A stretch of 64,000 nt of DNA from contig ML133365.1 of the NCBI GenBank assembly GCA_003864495.1, forward strand, positions 3,107,856-3,171,855, in the 5' to 3' direction. Each line of letters opens with the position of its first letter. The stretch's first letter is position 1. The translations under genes and the position numbers were made by a program. This document shows positions 38,001 through 50,200 of the stretch, piece after piece. This DNA is from Nemopilema nomurai. Taxonomy: Eukaryota; Cnidaria; Scyphozoa; Rhizostomeae; Rhizostomatidae. The notes beneath the pieces are model-generated. The model worked only from the letters and a program-made list of their open reading frames with translations. It ran no database searches and was not told the DNA's origin.

Positions 38001-39953
38001 AGAATTTTGTGCAGAAGGCAATTACAATAGTGTGTTGAAACAGTTGTGCAAATATGCCTGATTAACTGTAATTCCAGCAATTAATGGTATGTTTCTCATA
38101 ATTTATGCCAGCGTTTGGCATAAATTAATGGTACAAAGTATGCACCACCCCTCATTTCACAAACAGGCTATTGCTGTTCAAAATCATTTAATTAGACGTG
38201 TCTCAAAACTGCAAAAAGGACCAGAGCATGGTAACTAGATTCCCAGAAACTTTTTGGTTTTGCAGAAAATTTTCAGCAAAACTTGATAAAAACAGCTGTT
38301 CTGTGTTTCTTATTCAATTCATTTGCATAGTGCTTTCTTGCCAAAAACAAGAAAGATCCAAGAACAACCAAATTAAGATATTTTTGGAAACTTTCTCTAG
38401 ACCCAAGAAAATAGAAGCCCTTCAGTACACAGTACCTTTACCTAAATTTTGTCTTCTTTACCAGATTCCCAGAAAGGTAAATATTTTTTGCAACTCTCTA
38501 GTGTGTTATCAGGCCTTAACTCTTTTGCTTCCATGACACATTCCCATTCACCATGTTTAGCCAGTCTTATAGAGTTGTAGTAAAATGTTTGAACACTACA
38601 AAAACATTTATTTCAAGGAAAAATATAGACCTTTTCAGTGTAAATGTCACTATCTATGAAATCTAAGTGCTGACATTGATTTGCCAATACCTTTGATTAC
38701 CTTGAAATCAAAGGATTGTTGTAACTAAATCTTTTAGACCTGCAGCAGATGTTAAGGATATTTGCATTATAAGTAGAAAGTGAGGGATAACCATGGTCCA
38801 CCTCATGTTTGTTTAGTCATGTAATTGGCATTCATTTTTGCCCTGGATTTGCTTCAGAAAAGAATTCTCCCATATACACAATACTAACTGGATACCAAAT
38901 TTCATGATATATTCATGTTTTTTCTTAATAAAAGTACAAATGTGTTTACACCATTATTCTGGTGAAAAGCAAGGCTTTGCAATTTGTGGCTAAATTCAAG
39001 ACAAAATTAAGTTTATTGGAGTTAAGGTATAACATTAAAGCCACATTGCCACTGAATCCTTAAGAGACGTTTGGCAAGATATTTCACATTGGGCAGAAAC
39101 ACAGTCCATATTATAAATGTATGTGCTGTCGGGGAAAAAACATAAAATTTTTCTTTATTCATTTGAGTGTTCCGCAAAAGGAAATTTGTAGAAACTTAAC
39201 CAAATTTAACAAGCAAATATTTATTTCGAACAACTAACATTGGCCACAATCAAAGTTTTAAAACCTAATCTAATTCAAATTGCTTTATGATTGTTCAAAT
39301 GTTTGAAGAAGGAAATTTGTAAATACACATTTTACGAAGTCGCCCGCGGAAGGTTTATGCCGCTGTGACCTAAGGACGATCAAGATCCGCGCTTCATGAC
39401 TCCCTTTTGACGGTCTACACATTTTTTATCTTAGATGTGGAGAGAAGAGCGACAAACTTTTTCTCTTAAAATGAACAATAACAAAACCCTGAACATAAAC
39501 TTTTTTTACAAATCAAGTGATATTTTCGGTACTTTCGTGCATAAACCAAAACAAGCAGTGTTACTTACTTTTCATTGGTCTTTCCACTTCTCCTCTTATA
39601 AAAAGCTTTGGATTATACTTTGACCTTCTGGCAGAAACTCTTTCACAGCGATGTGGGTCGCCCTTCAGACAATCGACTCGAAAACAACTATGTTTTAACA
39701 TAAGGGCCATTCTGCACTCTCTGTCTCGGCAACACAAATCAACACAGTCCTCAAACATATCTACACGTCCAAGTTTGATATAAGTCCCTGCTTTTGAACC
39801 ACCCTTTAGCGCGTAGTCTTCGAAATATTCACCTCTCCTGCAAAGTTCGTATTCTGACAGTGAGCCAGCGTTGACTAGGCCATATCCGGGCGGCCTGAGT
39901 AGCATCACTACTATGACCAAATGCACAAACGAAAAGTTATATATAAGTCGCAT
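24432..39953 (-). CDS. KIAA0319/KIAA0319L-like membrane protein with an added Frizzled domain, complete, 24 exons, 1199 aa
   Basis: A type I cell-surface protein. Exons, 5' to 3': 39569-39953, 37391-37433, 36122-36283, 35605-35819, 34816-35249, 34427-34499, 34092-34142, 33808-33915, 33184-33471, 32623-32767, 32195-32259, 31747-31847, 31491-31550, 30984-31148, 30782-30873, 30266-30414, 29851-30002, 29400-29538, 29010-29080, 27951-28182, 26151-26273, 25560-25650, 25206-25303, 24432-24589. The sum is 3600 nt with every phase consistent. Domains: signal peptide (about 1-30), MANSC (cysteines 38-103), Frizzled-type CRD (148-265), Ser/Thr/Pro linker (269-454), PKD1-5 (about 455-942), C-terminal ectodomain (943-1045), EGF-like cysteines (1046-1084), one TM (about 1088-1110), tail to 1199. 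Apart from the Frizzled domain the order is that of vertebrate KIAA0319 and KIAA0319L (about 1050-1070 aa). An in-frame ATG lies upstream at 40175, but the signal peptide favours 39953. Orthology to one human paralogue cannot be decided. Confidence 0.92.
29400..33915 (-). other. KIAA0319-like gene: five PKD domains
   Basis: Exons from 33808-33915 to 29400-29538 encode five polycystic-kidney-disease Ig-like folds. Hallmarks are the LDGSKSSDDDKIVSYKWE-type A/B strand block (with variants in PKD3 YGNGSTDD and PKD4 LDARKSKDD) and the L-V/E-G-Y-F-L-V-D C-terminal block. PKD1 is the most diverged and has no DGS block, as in human KIAA0319. Each PKD is spread over two or three exons with mixed intron phases, unlike the MANSC exons of the neighbouring gene. 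Confidence 0.9.
30153..30168. repeat. (AC)8 microsatellite
   Basis: Eight AC dinucleotides followed by ATATATA lie in the intron between exons 29851-30002 and 30266-30414 of the KIAA0319-like gene. Confidence 0.9.
34092..35249 (-). other. KIAA0319-like gene: mucin-like linker exons
   Basis: Exons 34816-35249, 34427-34499 and 34092-34142 encode about 186 residues rich in Ser, Thr, Pro, Gly and Lys (for example TSARTPGPKSTRPTLAPS), with no cysteine. This is the low-complexity stalk between the N-terminal domains and PKD1, also present as a Ser/Thr/Pro-rich region in human KIAA0319. It is probably extended and O-glycosylated. Confidence 0.85.
35605..37433 (-). other. KIAA0319-like gene: Frizzled-type cysteine-rich domain exons
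   Basis: Exons 36122-36283 and 35605-35819 encode a domain with ten cysteines in Frizzled-CRD spacing: CHRYHGKVCKGY at the start, YALYAMCATWYPEC in the middle, then PKPTRLCRKACEQLQDEYC and a final VCDSL...DQFC. The RLCRKACE...YC stretch resembles the CRD of ROR-type receptors. The small exon 37391-37433 joins it to the MANSC exon. Phases (1, 2, 2, 1) are continuous on both sides, so the domain belongs to this gene and not to a nested one. Frizzled CRDs bind Wnt-type lipids or act in receptor contacts; the ligand here is unknown. Confidence 0.88.
39569..39953 (-). other. KIAA0319-like gene: signal peptide and single MANSC domain exon
   Basis: The exon encodes a hydrophobic signal sequence (MRLIYNFSFVHLVIVVMLL) and then one MANSC domain with eight cysteines. 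It has the ALKGGSKAGTY signature and the block CVDLCCRDRECRMALML. Both features are shared with the tandem MANSC gene next door, which points to a common origin of the domains. Confidence 0.88.
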
Positions 39954-42900
39954 TCTAGAAGACAAACTCAAGCCCGTTGGCTTTTTTGGTGAAGGACATG
40001 TACAGCCCGATACATTCCTTTTCGATTCATCGCAGAGTTCTTGGTATTCACCCAAAGCCTCCATATCCTCTCCGTCCCCTTGTTTTATCTCTGAAAAATG
40101 CGTTATCAACAAATTGCTACTCGATGTAAAACAGCCCCGTGCAAAATGGCGCTCTGTGCGAAATTCCGAAGTCAATTATTTGAGGAGCCAACAGTAACAA
40201 GCCACATCTTAAAGCCCATATCCATGATTTGGAAACAAAGCTCTTAATTCACGTCGCCATTTTGTATTTGGAAGTCTTCCTTTAATAATGTTTGCTTCTC
40301 CAAGTCACAGGTACGAATGATCAGTTGACCGTAGCGTCATGGTGGTTTATTATGCAAAATTTGTCATGGGTTCTTTAATGATTTTGCAATGCGCAGTTGT
40401 TTCTAGCACATTAAAACAGCTAAGCTAATTCTTGAAAGCTAATGTGAGGTGTTCACAGGTCAGTTCGAAAAATAATTGCCCCGAGTACTGGCTTTTCGTC
40501 AAAGGCAAAGGATGCCTTTCAATCAGAGCTAATATAGCACCTGCAAGTAAGGAAGAGACTTGCTCCAAACCCAGACATCCTTCGTTGCCAGTTAGAAAAA
40601 CACTGGTCTAAAAGCTGCTTATGACCACGTCTGAGAGAACTTCTAAGTCAGTTAATGACAGTTTTAGATGAAGAGTTCGAGAGAGAGTCGAGATGCATGT
40701 CGATGTGACGAGATGTCGAAAGTCTTGGGTAGGGTCGAATATTTATTGCGAAGACGGAAAAAATCTATTTTCAGACCTTTTGTTAACGGAGAGCAGAAAC
40801 AAAAAGAGTTGGAAGTGTCTTCTAGAAATATCTAACGTTTTTGATCAATTACTGAAAACGTTGAATGGCAATTTTTACGTGCTAAAAGTTTCAACCACTC
40901 TCAATGCACACATCTGATCACGTGATCACGGTTTTGACTTTTCTAACCATGTATTTACAGCCTATATAAAATTATCAAGAAGTCACTAATTGCTGCAAGT
41001 ATGGAAGTTGTGCTGGAAGAAAATACACACAAATATGACCAAAATCAACTCTTGATCTTTTCTTAAAAAAATAATTACACGATTTGTAAGCAATAAACAA
41101 TATTGAAGTTAAGCTTCGAATAGGATCTGCACAAATATATTCGAGTTTGTCTAAATAGAAGGGACATTTCCTGCAAAGCTTAACTTACTATGAGTAGGGA
41201 ATTAACTTACTTCTTTGGAGATGTGCATTAAAGAAAGTTAAAAACTTCAAATCCAAATAAGTTTAGGAAACATTTTACTTTTTACTGAGGCATCGAATGT
41301 TGAAGTGTATCAACGTTCTGAAAGTCATCGCTGAATATTTCATTCTGTGATGATAACGGATAAACGGGTTAGTGTATTCGGGAGCCATGAAGTAATTGGA
41401 AGTGACTATTCGTGAGCATCTTCTTACGTCATGCCATTCTGGCCTAATTGCTCCCGCCATCCACAGTGGCGGAAACTTCGGTGCCCCTCTAGCATTGTGA
41501 TGCAGGAAACTTCTCCAAAACAAATCAGGGGAACTATTTCTCAATGACGTCGTCTTTGTTTGAAGCTAAGTTCACAATCATCTGATAAGATTTTTCAGAG
41601 ATGACGTATACAATTGCGTTCTTAGTTAATTTTGCTGATAACATTGCTAGCTTGGGGGTTTAGCTGGAGTTAAATTCCAGTTAAACTGATGCTGCTATAG
41701 AACTACATGGTTTCAATAACTAAGCCGACGTTTCCTTTTTGTCGTTTTTTCAAGCACATATCTAAGACAGGATACATGTAGCTAACTTCATTTCGCGATG
41801 ATTCTACCCAAAGCAATTACTGTATGTACAGCTAAACATTCTTCAAAACTACCTTTAAGCGAAAGACTCTCCAACATGCCTGTTAGTCAAGTGAAATGCT
41901 GATTTTGTTATAAATGAATGGGTGTTTCGGGGAAGACATAACGCTTCAGAAACTAACAGGTGTTTAAGAAAATTTCCTTTCTATGCTGAACAGCCATTAT
42001 ATGGTGAAATGTTTAGGTAAATGAACTTCTCTCTACAAGTATGAAATACTTATCAGAAGGATATAATAATTTTTAATGCAGATCATTTATTCCAGTTATA
42101 GTGTATGGGAAAATTTGGCTGCTCGCTTTTGCTAACAAAATGAACAGATTTTGTAACTGCTTGTACCCAATCATCTTATTTATTTCTATTATCGGCCAGA
42201 GCGTTTCATTAACTGATTGAGTAATTGACATTTTGGGCATTTGGCAATGCGAATAAAGAAAACTATGCTTATTTACAGTACCAGGTCGATGGCAAATGCA
42301 TTTCAACCTTGTCCCTAGTTGAGTGTATGTGTTTCGGTGGCTGTCAAAGCTTCCTTGTGACTTTCTGGCTGAACTCTCGCCAATTTCTTTTGCAATGATG
42401 TTTTTATTCAGTACCGCGACATTGGCGTTCTATATCTTGTATGAGAGGCTAAAAGGCAATAAACGAGGTTACAGTTTGCTAATCAAAGTGAGTTGAATCT
42501 TTCATTCAAAGAGAAAGCGTAAGGTAAGCATTTTAATGAGTAAACGATTGACGATTCTTCCTGCATGCACACAGGCATGTCAGACGAAATTTTTCATGAC
42601 TAGTATTCTAAAGGTTAGAGACACGAAATCTGTTTAATAGAATTTTGCTTGCTTTCAAGTTCTTTTTCACTGACCATGTTTTCTATAATACATAACAAAA
42701 ACTATCGAGCCTTGCGTCGTTTTGTTTTGAATATGCAAAACAGTTATTCATCGTGCGAGAACGCGATATTAGTAAAGTAGCATGTTCTTCATAAACAGGC
42801 AGTTCAAATTTCTACAAAGCGAAATCACTTTTCTTGCTAGTAGTGTGCTGACATATTTTTCAAAAATGATGTTGAAAATAAGGGCAGTGAAGCCTCCAAA

Positions 42901-43462
42901 GGACTGGGATTTGATAGACACCAGCCGTTGCTAGGACGCCGTTTTAAAGAGGAAGTTAAGGCATGGCATCTACGGGCAATATACTCAGGTGACGTAATTT
43001 GATTGAGTCAAAGAAATCTAAAGCAAAATAACATGGTTTATCTTCTTCTAATAAGTGATAGCTGAAGGAAAGTCAGATAATAGTTTTTGATATGTGTCAC
43101 ATCAAAGGAAAAATGTAAAAATGGCAGCAATGTCAACAAGAGCAGCAAATAAAAGGAAAACAAACAAACAACAACAGAAACAGCAATAGCAACAGAACAA
43201 AAACAGCAACAACAACAACAGAAGAAACAACAACAGCAACAACAACAGAAACAGCAACAATAATAGCAACAAAACTGTGTAGCAAGTCAGAGGTGCAGTC
43301 AGTCAGTCAGAACTTTGGTTTTCCATTGATTCAATGAGACATGATGAGAATACCAGCATGTTATTATGATGCTGGTGCTGGTAAAATTTTCATTGTTTAA
43401 GACTTCAATCGCGCTGAGGCCTAGCCGTCAAAGTGACACAAAGTCAACAGCTGAGGAGAATT
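39954..43462. other. Region between the KIAA0319-like and tandem-MANSC genes
   Basis: It should hold the promoter of the KIAA0319-like gene and the 3' untranslated region of the tandem-MANSC gene. A perfect 14-bp palindrome TGATCACGTGATCA containing an E-box-type CACGTG lies at 40915-40928. A minus-strand AATAAA at 42403-42408 is a possible polyadenylation signal for the upstream gene. No further gene is seen. Confidence 0.45.
43158..43271. repeat. Imperfect CAA/CAG microsatellite
   Basis: About 110 bases of interrupted AACAACAG/CAGCAA triplets lie just downstream of the tandem-MANSC stop, so they are probably in its 3' untranslated region. The reading frames are interrupted by TAG, which excludes a polyglutamine tract. 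Confidence 0.85.
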
Positions 43463-44224
43463 CTACTTACGCCGTGTAACAAGATCATCCACAGACTCTT
43501 CTTCTTCATCTAGGAGCCTTCCTTTATGATTCTTTAACTTTTGCCTATAAATGTTGAAATTACAAATTTTAGCGAGACAATCAGTTTGAGGATAATTCTA
43601 TTAATTTGCTCCCTGGCATAAAAAGACAAGATAAGAAAATGATGCATAAGACATCATCAAAAGCTCTCTTTGCTAGAAACCAGATTCTTTAGTAGTTGCA
43701 TGGTTCTTCTTATAAGAAGCCTTTCGACTGAGAAACTGCATCTGTAAACAGTACACAAATATAGTTTTTTAACGATTCCCTTCAATCAATCGTAAATGTC
43801 TGTTTTCATTGTTGTATGGGTGCCCTAGATGCTGTGAATAATTAAGTAATTTCTAAGGGAAGAGCGGTAATTTCTAGGAAATCAATGACTGGTATGCTAC
43901 TTTGAAACTGTACCAAAGTTAAATTCAAAGCTGTTCGTTCTTCAACGAAATAGGTGAGAGCTTATTTGGGGTGGTTGTCTAAGCTCTGCGCACTGTGCAT
44001 AAAAGCAATGAGGTAAGTGTCATTTTGAAGTTTTATTGTATACTGACCTCTTTTATTACAAGCAAGAATCGAGAATAATTGAAATAGACATTCCCTTTAC
44101 ATCACTCTTTTTGTAGTTTTATTGTATACTGACCTCTTTGTGAAAACGAAAGCCATCCAAATGAGGCCACCAGTTATGGCAACAAATGCTAATGAGCCAA
44201 CAATGATATACAGAACGAAAAAAT
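43463..44224 (-). other. Tandem-MANSC gene: transmembrane and tail exons
   Basis: Exon 44134-44224 encodes the helix FFVLYIIVGSLAFVAITGGL followed by IWMAFVFTKR. The terminal exon 43463-43544 encodes a tail with GRLLDEEEES, basic then acidic, ending TRRK and TAG. The last codons CGT AAG TAG overlap a perfect GTAAGT donor at 43470-43465. A further 3' exon is therefore formally possible, but none was found downstream, so I take TAG as the end. A 24-bp direct repeat spanning the donor of the TM exon (44116-44139) recurs 86 bp further into the intron (44030-44053). Confidence 0.8.
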
Positions 44225-47200
44225 CTACAAAATGATCGGATAAATTAATCAAATGCCATGAAGGCTATTGAAATAATGAAAATTGCATTTAAAACAAAAA
44301 ATTGCATTTTAATGAGAATTGCAATGAAAAAAAACAAGCATCTAATGAGCTTTATCTTTCTCGAGATTACTTCACATTGTGCAAAAACTTTTGCAGTTTT
44401 AAAAAGAGTCTTTGTTACCATATCTCTTAATCGTGGAAACAAAAGGCCTTATATATATATCTAGCATTCAATTCAAGCATATAAAGCGAAATTTCTTTTG
44501 AGATGTTCTTTCCTGCGGAAGACTTCCAAAATTCAGACGAACGGAGAAAGGAAAGCAGGGTAGGGGAATACCTCGCTTGTATTCCCCGAGTGCAGCTTTG
44601 TTCATGTACGCCAATGAAACGGTATCGCCAGCCTTTGCCGGCTCCGCAGTGGCTTGACAAAGACTTCCATCGGCACACTGAACTGAAAAGCAGTGTCCAT
44701 TCAACAGATATGCCACGTCACATTCGGGCCTATCGCAACAAGACGAGACGCACTTCTTCATGTCAACCATCCTGCCGACCTCCTTGAACACTCCAGCCCG
44801 CGTGCCTCCCTTCAGAGTGACGTTGTGGGCAATTTCGACGTTGCTGCAGGCACTATTGTCAGCGGGCTTCTGACCAATTGGCTTCGTGTCCTCAGAGAGC
44901 TCTGGTTATTGGGTGGTGAAGAGGAGAAAATACGATGAGAGATGTGCATATTTGAGAAAAGGACAGAGCAGCCAGGCAGTCGATGCACTGCATCCACTTG
45001 TCCTAATAATACTTTTCTATTAGCTAAACCTAGGCTCAATAACTGCAAAGGTAATTGTAGCATCAAACATTGCATCATGATCTTTCTACCATCAGATTCG
45101 TAAAAAAGGATCATTCATACTAAACAATTGTGCTTAAGAATTGTTTATAAGAAAGGTTCAGCTCACAACAAGGTAATCTTTAAAGGACAATGCTTTGAGA
45201 AGTATAGTTTGTGCGATTTTGATCTATTCATTTTAAAGGTTTTTGGCGATGATTACACATTTATATAGAATATCCTCCTTAAAATAACTTGGTTTCTTTA
45301 ACGGCACATTTTGAATTAAGCAAAGGACTTTTTGCAAAGGACAGTGCTTGCGAGAAGAAGGCAGAATGTGTTGCCACCCGGGCCTGCTTGAAAGCCTTAC
45401 CGATTCCCTGGTCGCTTTCGACATCACTTCCCTCTTCAGCTTTGTTTATAAAATGGTCCATGTATGCAATGACGGGGGCTTGGTCATTTGGCTGTTTGTC
45501 AACTGCCATACACGAACCCTTTTTGAAGCAGGAAATTGTATAGCACTTGTCCCCCTCCATGTACGCAACGTCACAATTTGCATTCAAAGCACAGCATTTT
45601 GAGATGCAAGTGTTCATATTTTTGATGTTTTTGAAGTATCTGAATTTGCCAGCCTTCTTGCCACCCTTCAGAGATTTGCCTTTAACTGGTGGTTGACTGG
45701 AACAAGACTTCTTGTCCTTGCTCGCAGGCTTTTCGCTAGGTGTAATGGCAGCTTTGTCTTCCGACTTCTCTGCGGGTTTCTGCGTCGTTTCTGTGGTCTT
45801 TGGCTCCTCTGGAATCTTCTTCTCGCTCTTTTCGTCTTTTGCTTTCTCCTCTAGTTGTGGCATTTCGCTCAATTTGTCTAAGAATGGCAATAAACAATTC
45901 TGAAAGGAGCGAGACGCCAAGTAGCTATCAAATGGCCAGTCAAGGCAAGTTCTAAGTGAACTGGAAAAATTTAGGATAAAGACAGGAAGACTTTGTTGGC
46001 AACAGTAGGGGCGGCAAGTTTTCAAAGTAGACTTATCAAACAATCAACTATCATACTTCTTTTGTTGACCGCAAAACTTCTCAAATTCTGCTTAGGTTCT
46101 GGATAGCGAAAGGAGAAAACCTCTCTTGATGAACAAACAACATTTAGTCATCGGGCCTAGCTACACTTTGCTTACTGTACGTGGCATGCAACTCTTACCT
46201 ATCTTTGCAAGTCCACTAGCAGCAACCACTGGATCCCTCACCATGGCAATTTGTGGATGAAATGAACTCGCTGGTGCGGGGGAGGTTGCACACAATTCTT
46301 TGCTCTTGCACGTGACTGCATAGCACGTTTTCGACAACATGAAAGCGAGGTTGCACTTCTTGTCCTTAGCCTCGCAGCACTTAGCAATGCAATCTTTCAT
46401 GTCCTTGACGTGAGTTATTTCTTTGAACTCTCCTGCCTTGCGCCCTCCCTTCAGAGTGACGTTGTGTGCAATCGGACCTGGTTTGCAGTCTGCGGTTGCA
46501 TCTGCTGCTTTCTCTCCTGGCAGACTTCCCTCCTTCTCGCCTTCATCTTTGCTTTCCCCGAGCTTCGCAAGCTTTGCAGTAATGGCGTCTTTACCATCCA
46601 CTGCCGGCTTTTTTGGCGTCACATCTTTCGGTGGCGTGTCTCCAAGATTGCCAATGACAATCTGAACTGGCTTTCGAAGCTGCTCTCTAAACTTTTCTAC
46701 ATGTAAACAAGGTAAAAACAGTTTGTTAAAAAATTCGAGTAAAATAGATAATTAGAAGAAAATCAACCTTGTGTTTAGAGACTTGTCTCATAAGAAACAT
46801 TTCCTGCATTTCTGGGGTGTCCAAATCACCACAGTTACATTCATTAGAATTTGAACGAAAACTATTACAAGGCTAATGACAAACCTTTCACGGATTCTAT
46901 CTGAGATTTGAGGCTACCCTTCTCATTCTCCGGTTTTAGCAGCTCGTTTGAACCAACTTTGCGCACGTACGATATCTGGAAGAAATGGAAATCATGCTAA
47001 AAATACAGTTTGAAAAGTCACGCACGCAAAAAATAGCAACAAAAACAAAGCAAAAGTGAATGTAGTGGCAACAGCAGCAACGAAAACATGATTGGATAAT
47101 TTCAATGCCATCAATCGCATCCTGTAAACACGTCATAAAGACAAAGTCGAAGGCAAGTTTGAAACATGGTCTCCTTGGTCGGTACTGAATCCTTGGCTCA

Positions 47201-50200
47201 ATGCAACTGTTAGAAAAAGGACATGGACCTTGAAGAGGAGAGGTCGAGAACAGACACAGCTTGCAAAAAACACCTCTCTGACGTCCTCATTAGTAATATA
47301 CTATCAATGCCACCAGCGATACATCTCTTCGGACTCGGTTTGGCAAAAAGGAAGAAAAGTAACAAAAAGATTGAATACGAATGATCGTTCACCTTTGGCA
47401 CAAAATTTGAAGGTTTGGCGGACTGCGCCCTGCATGCGTCAACGTCATGACATTTAACCGAAAAGCAGTTCTTGCCAAGCATGAATGCCAGGTGACATTG
47501 CGTCATTTCGCAACATATTCGTCGACACTTGTCCATGTCATCAACCTGGCCGTTGTCATGAAACTCTCCGGCGTCAACACCGCCCTTGAGTGTCACGTTG
47601 TTAATGACTTTTGTCTTTGGACATACGCTTGGGGCTTGTCCCTTCTTCAGAGTGTTTGCTGGAACACAGGACACAGCGAAAAATGAAATTTTGGCTATGG
47701 CAATGGTGCCTTTGATGGAAATATGTTATCATAATTCTAAATCCTTTTAAGTAATTCTGGTACTGGAAACTCTATGAAATAATTCCATAAAGACATTAGA
47801 GCTATAAACACAACAAGGATCGTAACAAAACAAAGTCAATATTTTCTAGAGAAACGGAGTGCATTTAAGCTTTTCTTCGTGCTGAATTCATTGAATGGAA
47901 AGCATTAAAAAATTGAACAGAAAATAGCGTTCAAGCAGCCCAAAGACAAAGAGCAGCTCTTGACATGTTTCTTTTACGAGAATCTGACCCCTATCCTTGT
48001 CTACTTAAAATGATTACAGATCTAGCACTATATGAACCGTGGAAAGCACTACAGCTTCATGAATCAGGCCAACCAACCTTTTTCTGGGGCTGATGGAGAA
48101 CTCGTTTCCGGATTCTTATCTCGAGACATGACGTAAGCAATTTGTGGGTTGAATATCGAGGGCTGCGCAGGGACAGTCGTGCAGAGCTTCTTATCTTTGC
48201 ACTGAACACTGAAGCAATTCTGTGCTAGCATAAAAGCCAGATCACAGTTTTCCTGCTGACAGCAGATGTTGTAGCATTGTTGCAGGTCATTGACTTTGCC
48301 AACATCCGTGAAATCACCGACCTGCAGTCCACCTTTTAGAGTGACTTTGTCTAAAGCTTTCATTGGAGGGCAGGTGTGTTTGACAGAACTTTTCTCTTGG
48401 AGCTGAACTACAGAAAATCAAAGATAAGATATGAAGACTGCCGTTAATTTCAGCATTGATAAACTTTGAATGATCAACTTTTTCGTTGCCATTCAGACTA
48501 TTTCGATTAACTCAAGTGTAGGCATTTGTAAGGCTCTTCATAAGCAAAGTTCGGTAAACCCTTTTGGTGCACCAAGCTCAGAAGTGCAAAATGGCGATTG
48601 TGCAAAGGCTTCCATACACAAAGCTGGTCAACCTCGTTCCACACAAAGCCAACTTGCAGATCAGAAGAGCACCTGGGCTGTGCCTTGAAGCGATATCCTC
48701 TCGCTGATAACCTGGCACCAGAAAGAGGCACTAACCGAAGCCGACCACACTCACTCTTTATCTACTGAAACCACTGAATAGAATTGGTCAAAAGAAAACA
48801 AAGGTCTCTCCGACTTGAAACTTCAAAACAAAGTCTAGCTTACCTGTGTGTTTGACACCCTCGCTGTTCCACCGTGTGACATATGAAACACTGGGGTGAA
48901 AGTTTGACTTCTTTGCCGGTTGCAATTCACAACTTTTATGATCTGCACAACCAACGAGGTAGCAACTAGAGGCTAAAGTGAAAGCGAGGTCGCAAGCGGG
49001 AAATTCGCAACATTTCTTTTGACACTCCTCCATAGTGGATACACCGCCAACATCTTTGTATGTGCCTGCATGGATGCCTCCTTTTAGTGTAACCTCTTTA
49101 TAGATTGGACTCGGTCGACATTGGCCCGCCATGTTCATGTCAGTTGCATTTGCTACGAGGAAAACAAAATTGCCAATGCCAAGCTTTGTTTATATTTGCA
49201 AATGTAAATTTAACTCAGATAACTCTTAGATACGGGCATGGAATAAGCAGCTAAAGGGATGATTGGCCAAGGAATGGATGACCTGAAAAAGAGAAAGCAA
49301 TGTTAGGTCCAGAAATATTGCAAGTATCGGTTGAAACACAAATACAGCAATTGAAAACTTGAATTTTGGGCCTCAAAAGTGTTTCACAAGGCTGCATCGT
49401 TATTGTCAAGCGTGCGTAGAGAAATGTCTCAAACAAAAAGCAAAGGTCCTGAAAAAGCTTGGCACAATGGCCTGAAAGCTTTAGATATGTTAAAACTTTG
49501 ATCAACACCGTCGCCTGTGTTTGAACATGAACATGAAGCATTGAAATCTTCAAAGTAATCTAAAACTAAGTGCCTTGGCGATGCTTTGCATGCAAATGTT
49601 TTATTGGGAAGACTTTCATTAATACAAATTTAACGCTATTTCGTAAAGAAACATTATTTTCATGGAGTACTGTCTATTTTAGAAAAATTTGAACATGGAA
49701 TCTTGCAAAACTGTCCCTGAAAGGACACCTTTTCTAAGAAAGAGGCACTTGTCTGAAAAAGGAAATCAAAATACATTCCAGTTCCGTTCATACCATTTTT
49801 AAAAGGCAGTTTTCTGGTCAGTGGCGTATTAAGGATCTACGTAAATAGGAAAATGTTTCTTCTTTAAAAAATTGTCTTAAAGTGATGTCTTCAGTTTTCT
49901 GTCGTTTAAAAGTCTGTGGAAGATAATCGGCTGAACAGGTTTCTTAGGTTATCTATCCACATTATGTCATAGCCACATTGATAGGCTGTATTAAAGGGAT
50001 CTACGCGTCTCAAGTCTGCATCTCGTGTAATTTCCCGCGCGCAATTTTCGCTTTTCCTCAGATCACACCGAATATGCCACTGACCAGCCGTGAACGGGGA
50101 ACGAAAAGCCTCACCCGGCCTCTTTCCTGCTCTGACGTGTGAAATTTCAACGGAAGTGTCGCCCGGCTCAGTCGTAACTGTCTCACAACTAGCGTCACTG

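Noticed and set aside
39954..40175. Upstream in-frame start giving a 74-residue N-terminal extension of the KIAA0319-like protein
   Set aside because: It would bury the signal peptide that starts at 39953; the extension has no domain or conserved feature.
41275..41544. Minus-strand frame of 89 codons between the two membrane-protein genes
   Set aside because: No family motif, no splice context and no link in phase to either gene.
45289..46706. Several plus-strand open frames across the MANSC exons
   Set aside because: They are antisense shadows of domain 9 and 10 exons, which have correct splice sites and conserved cysteines on the minus strand.
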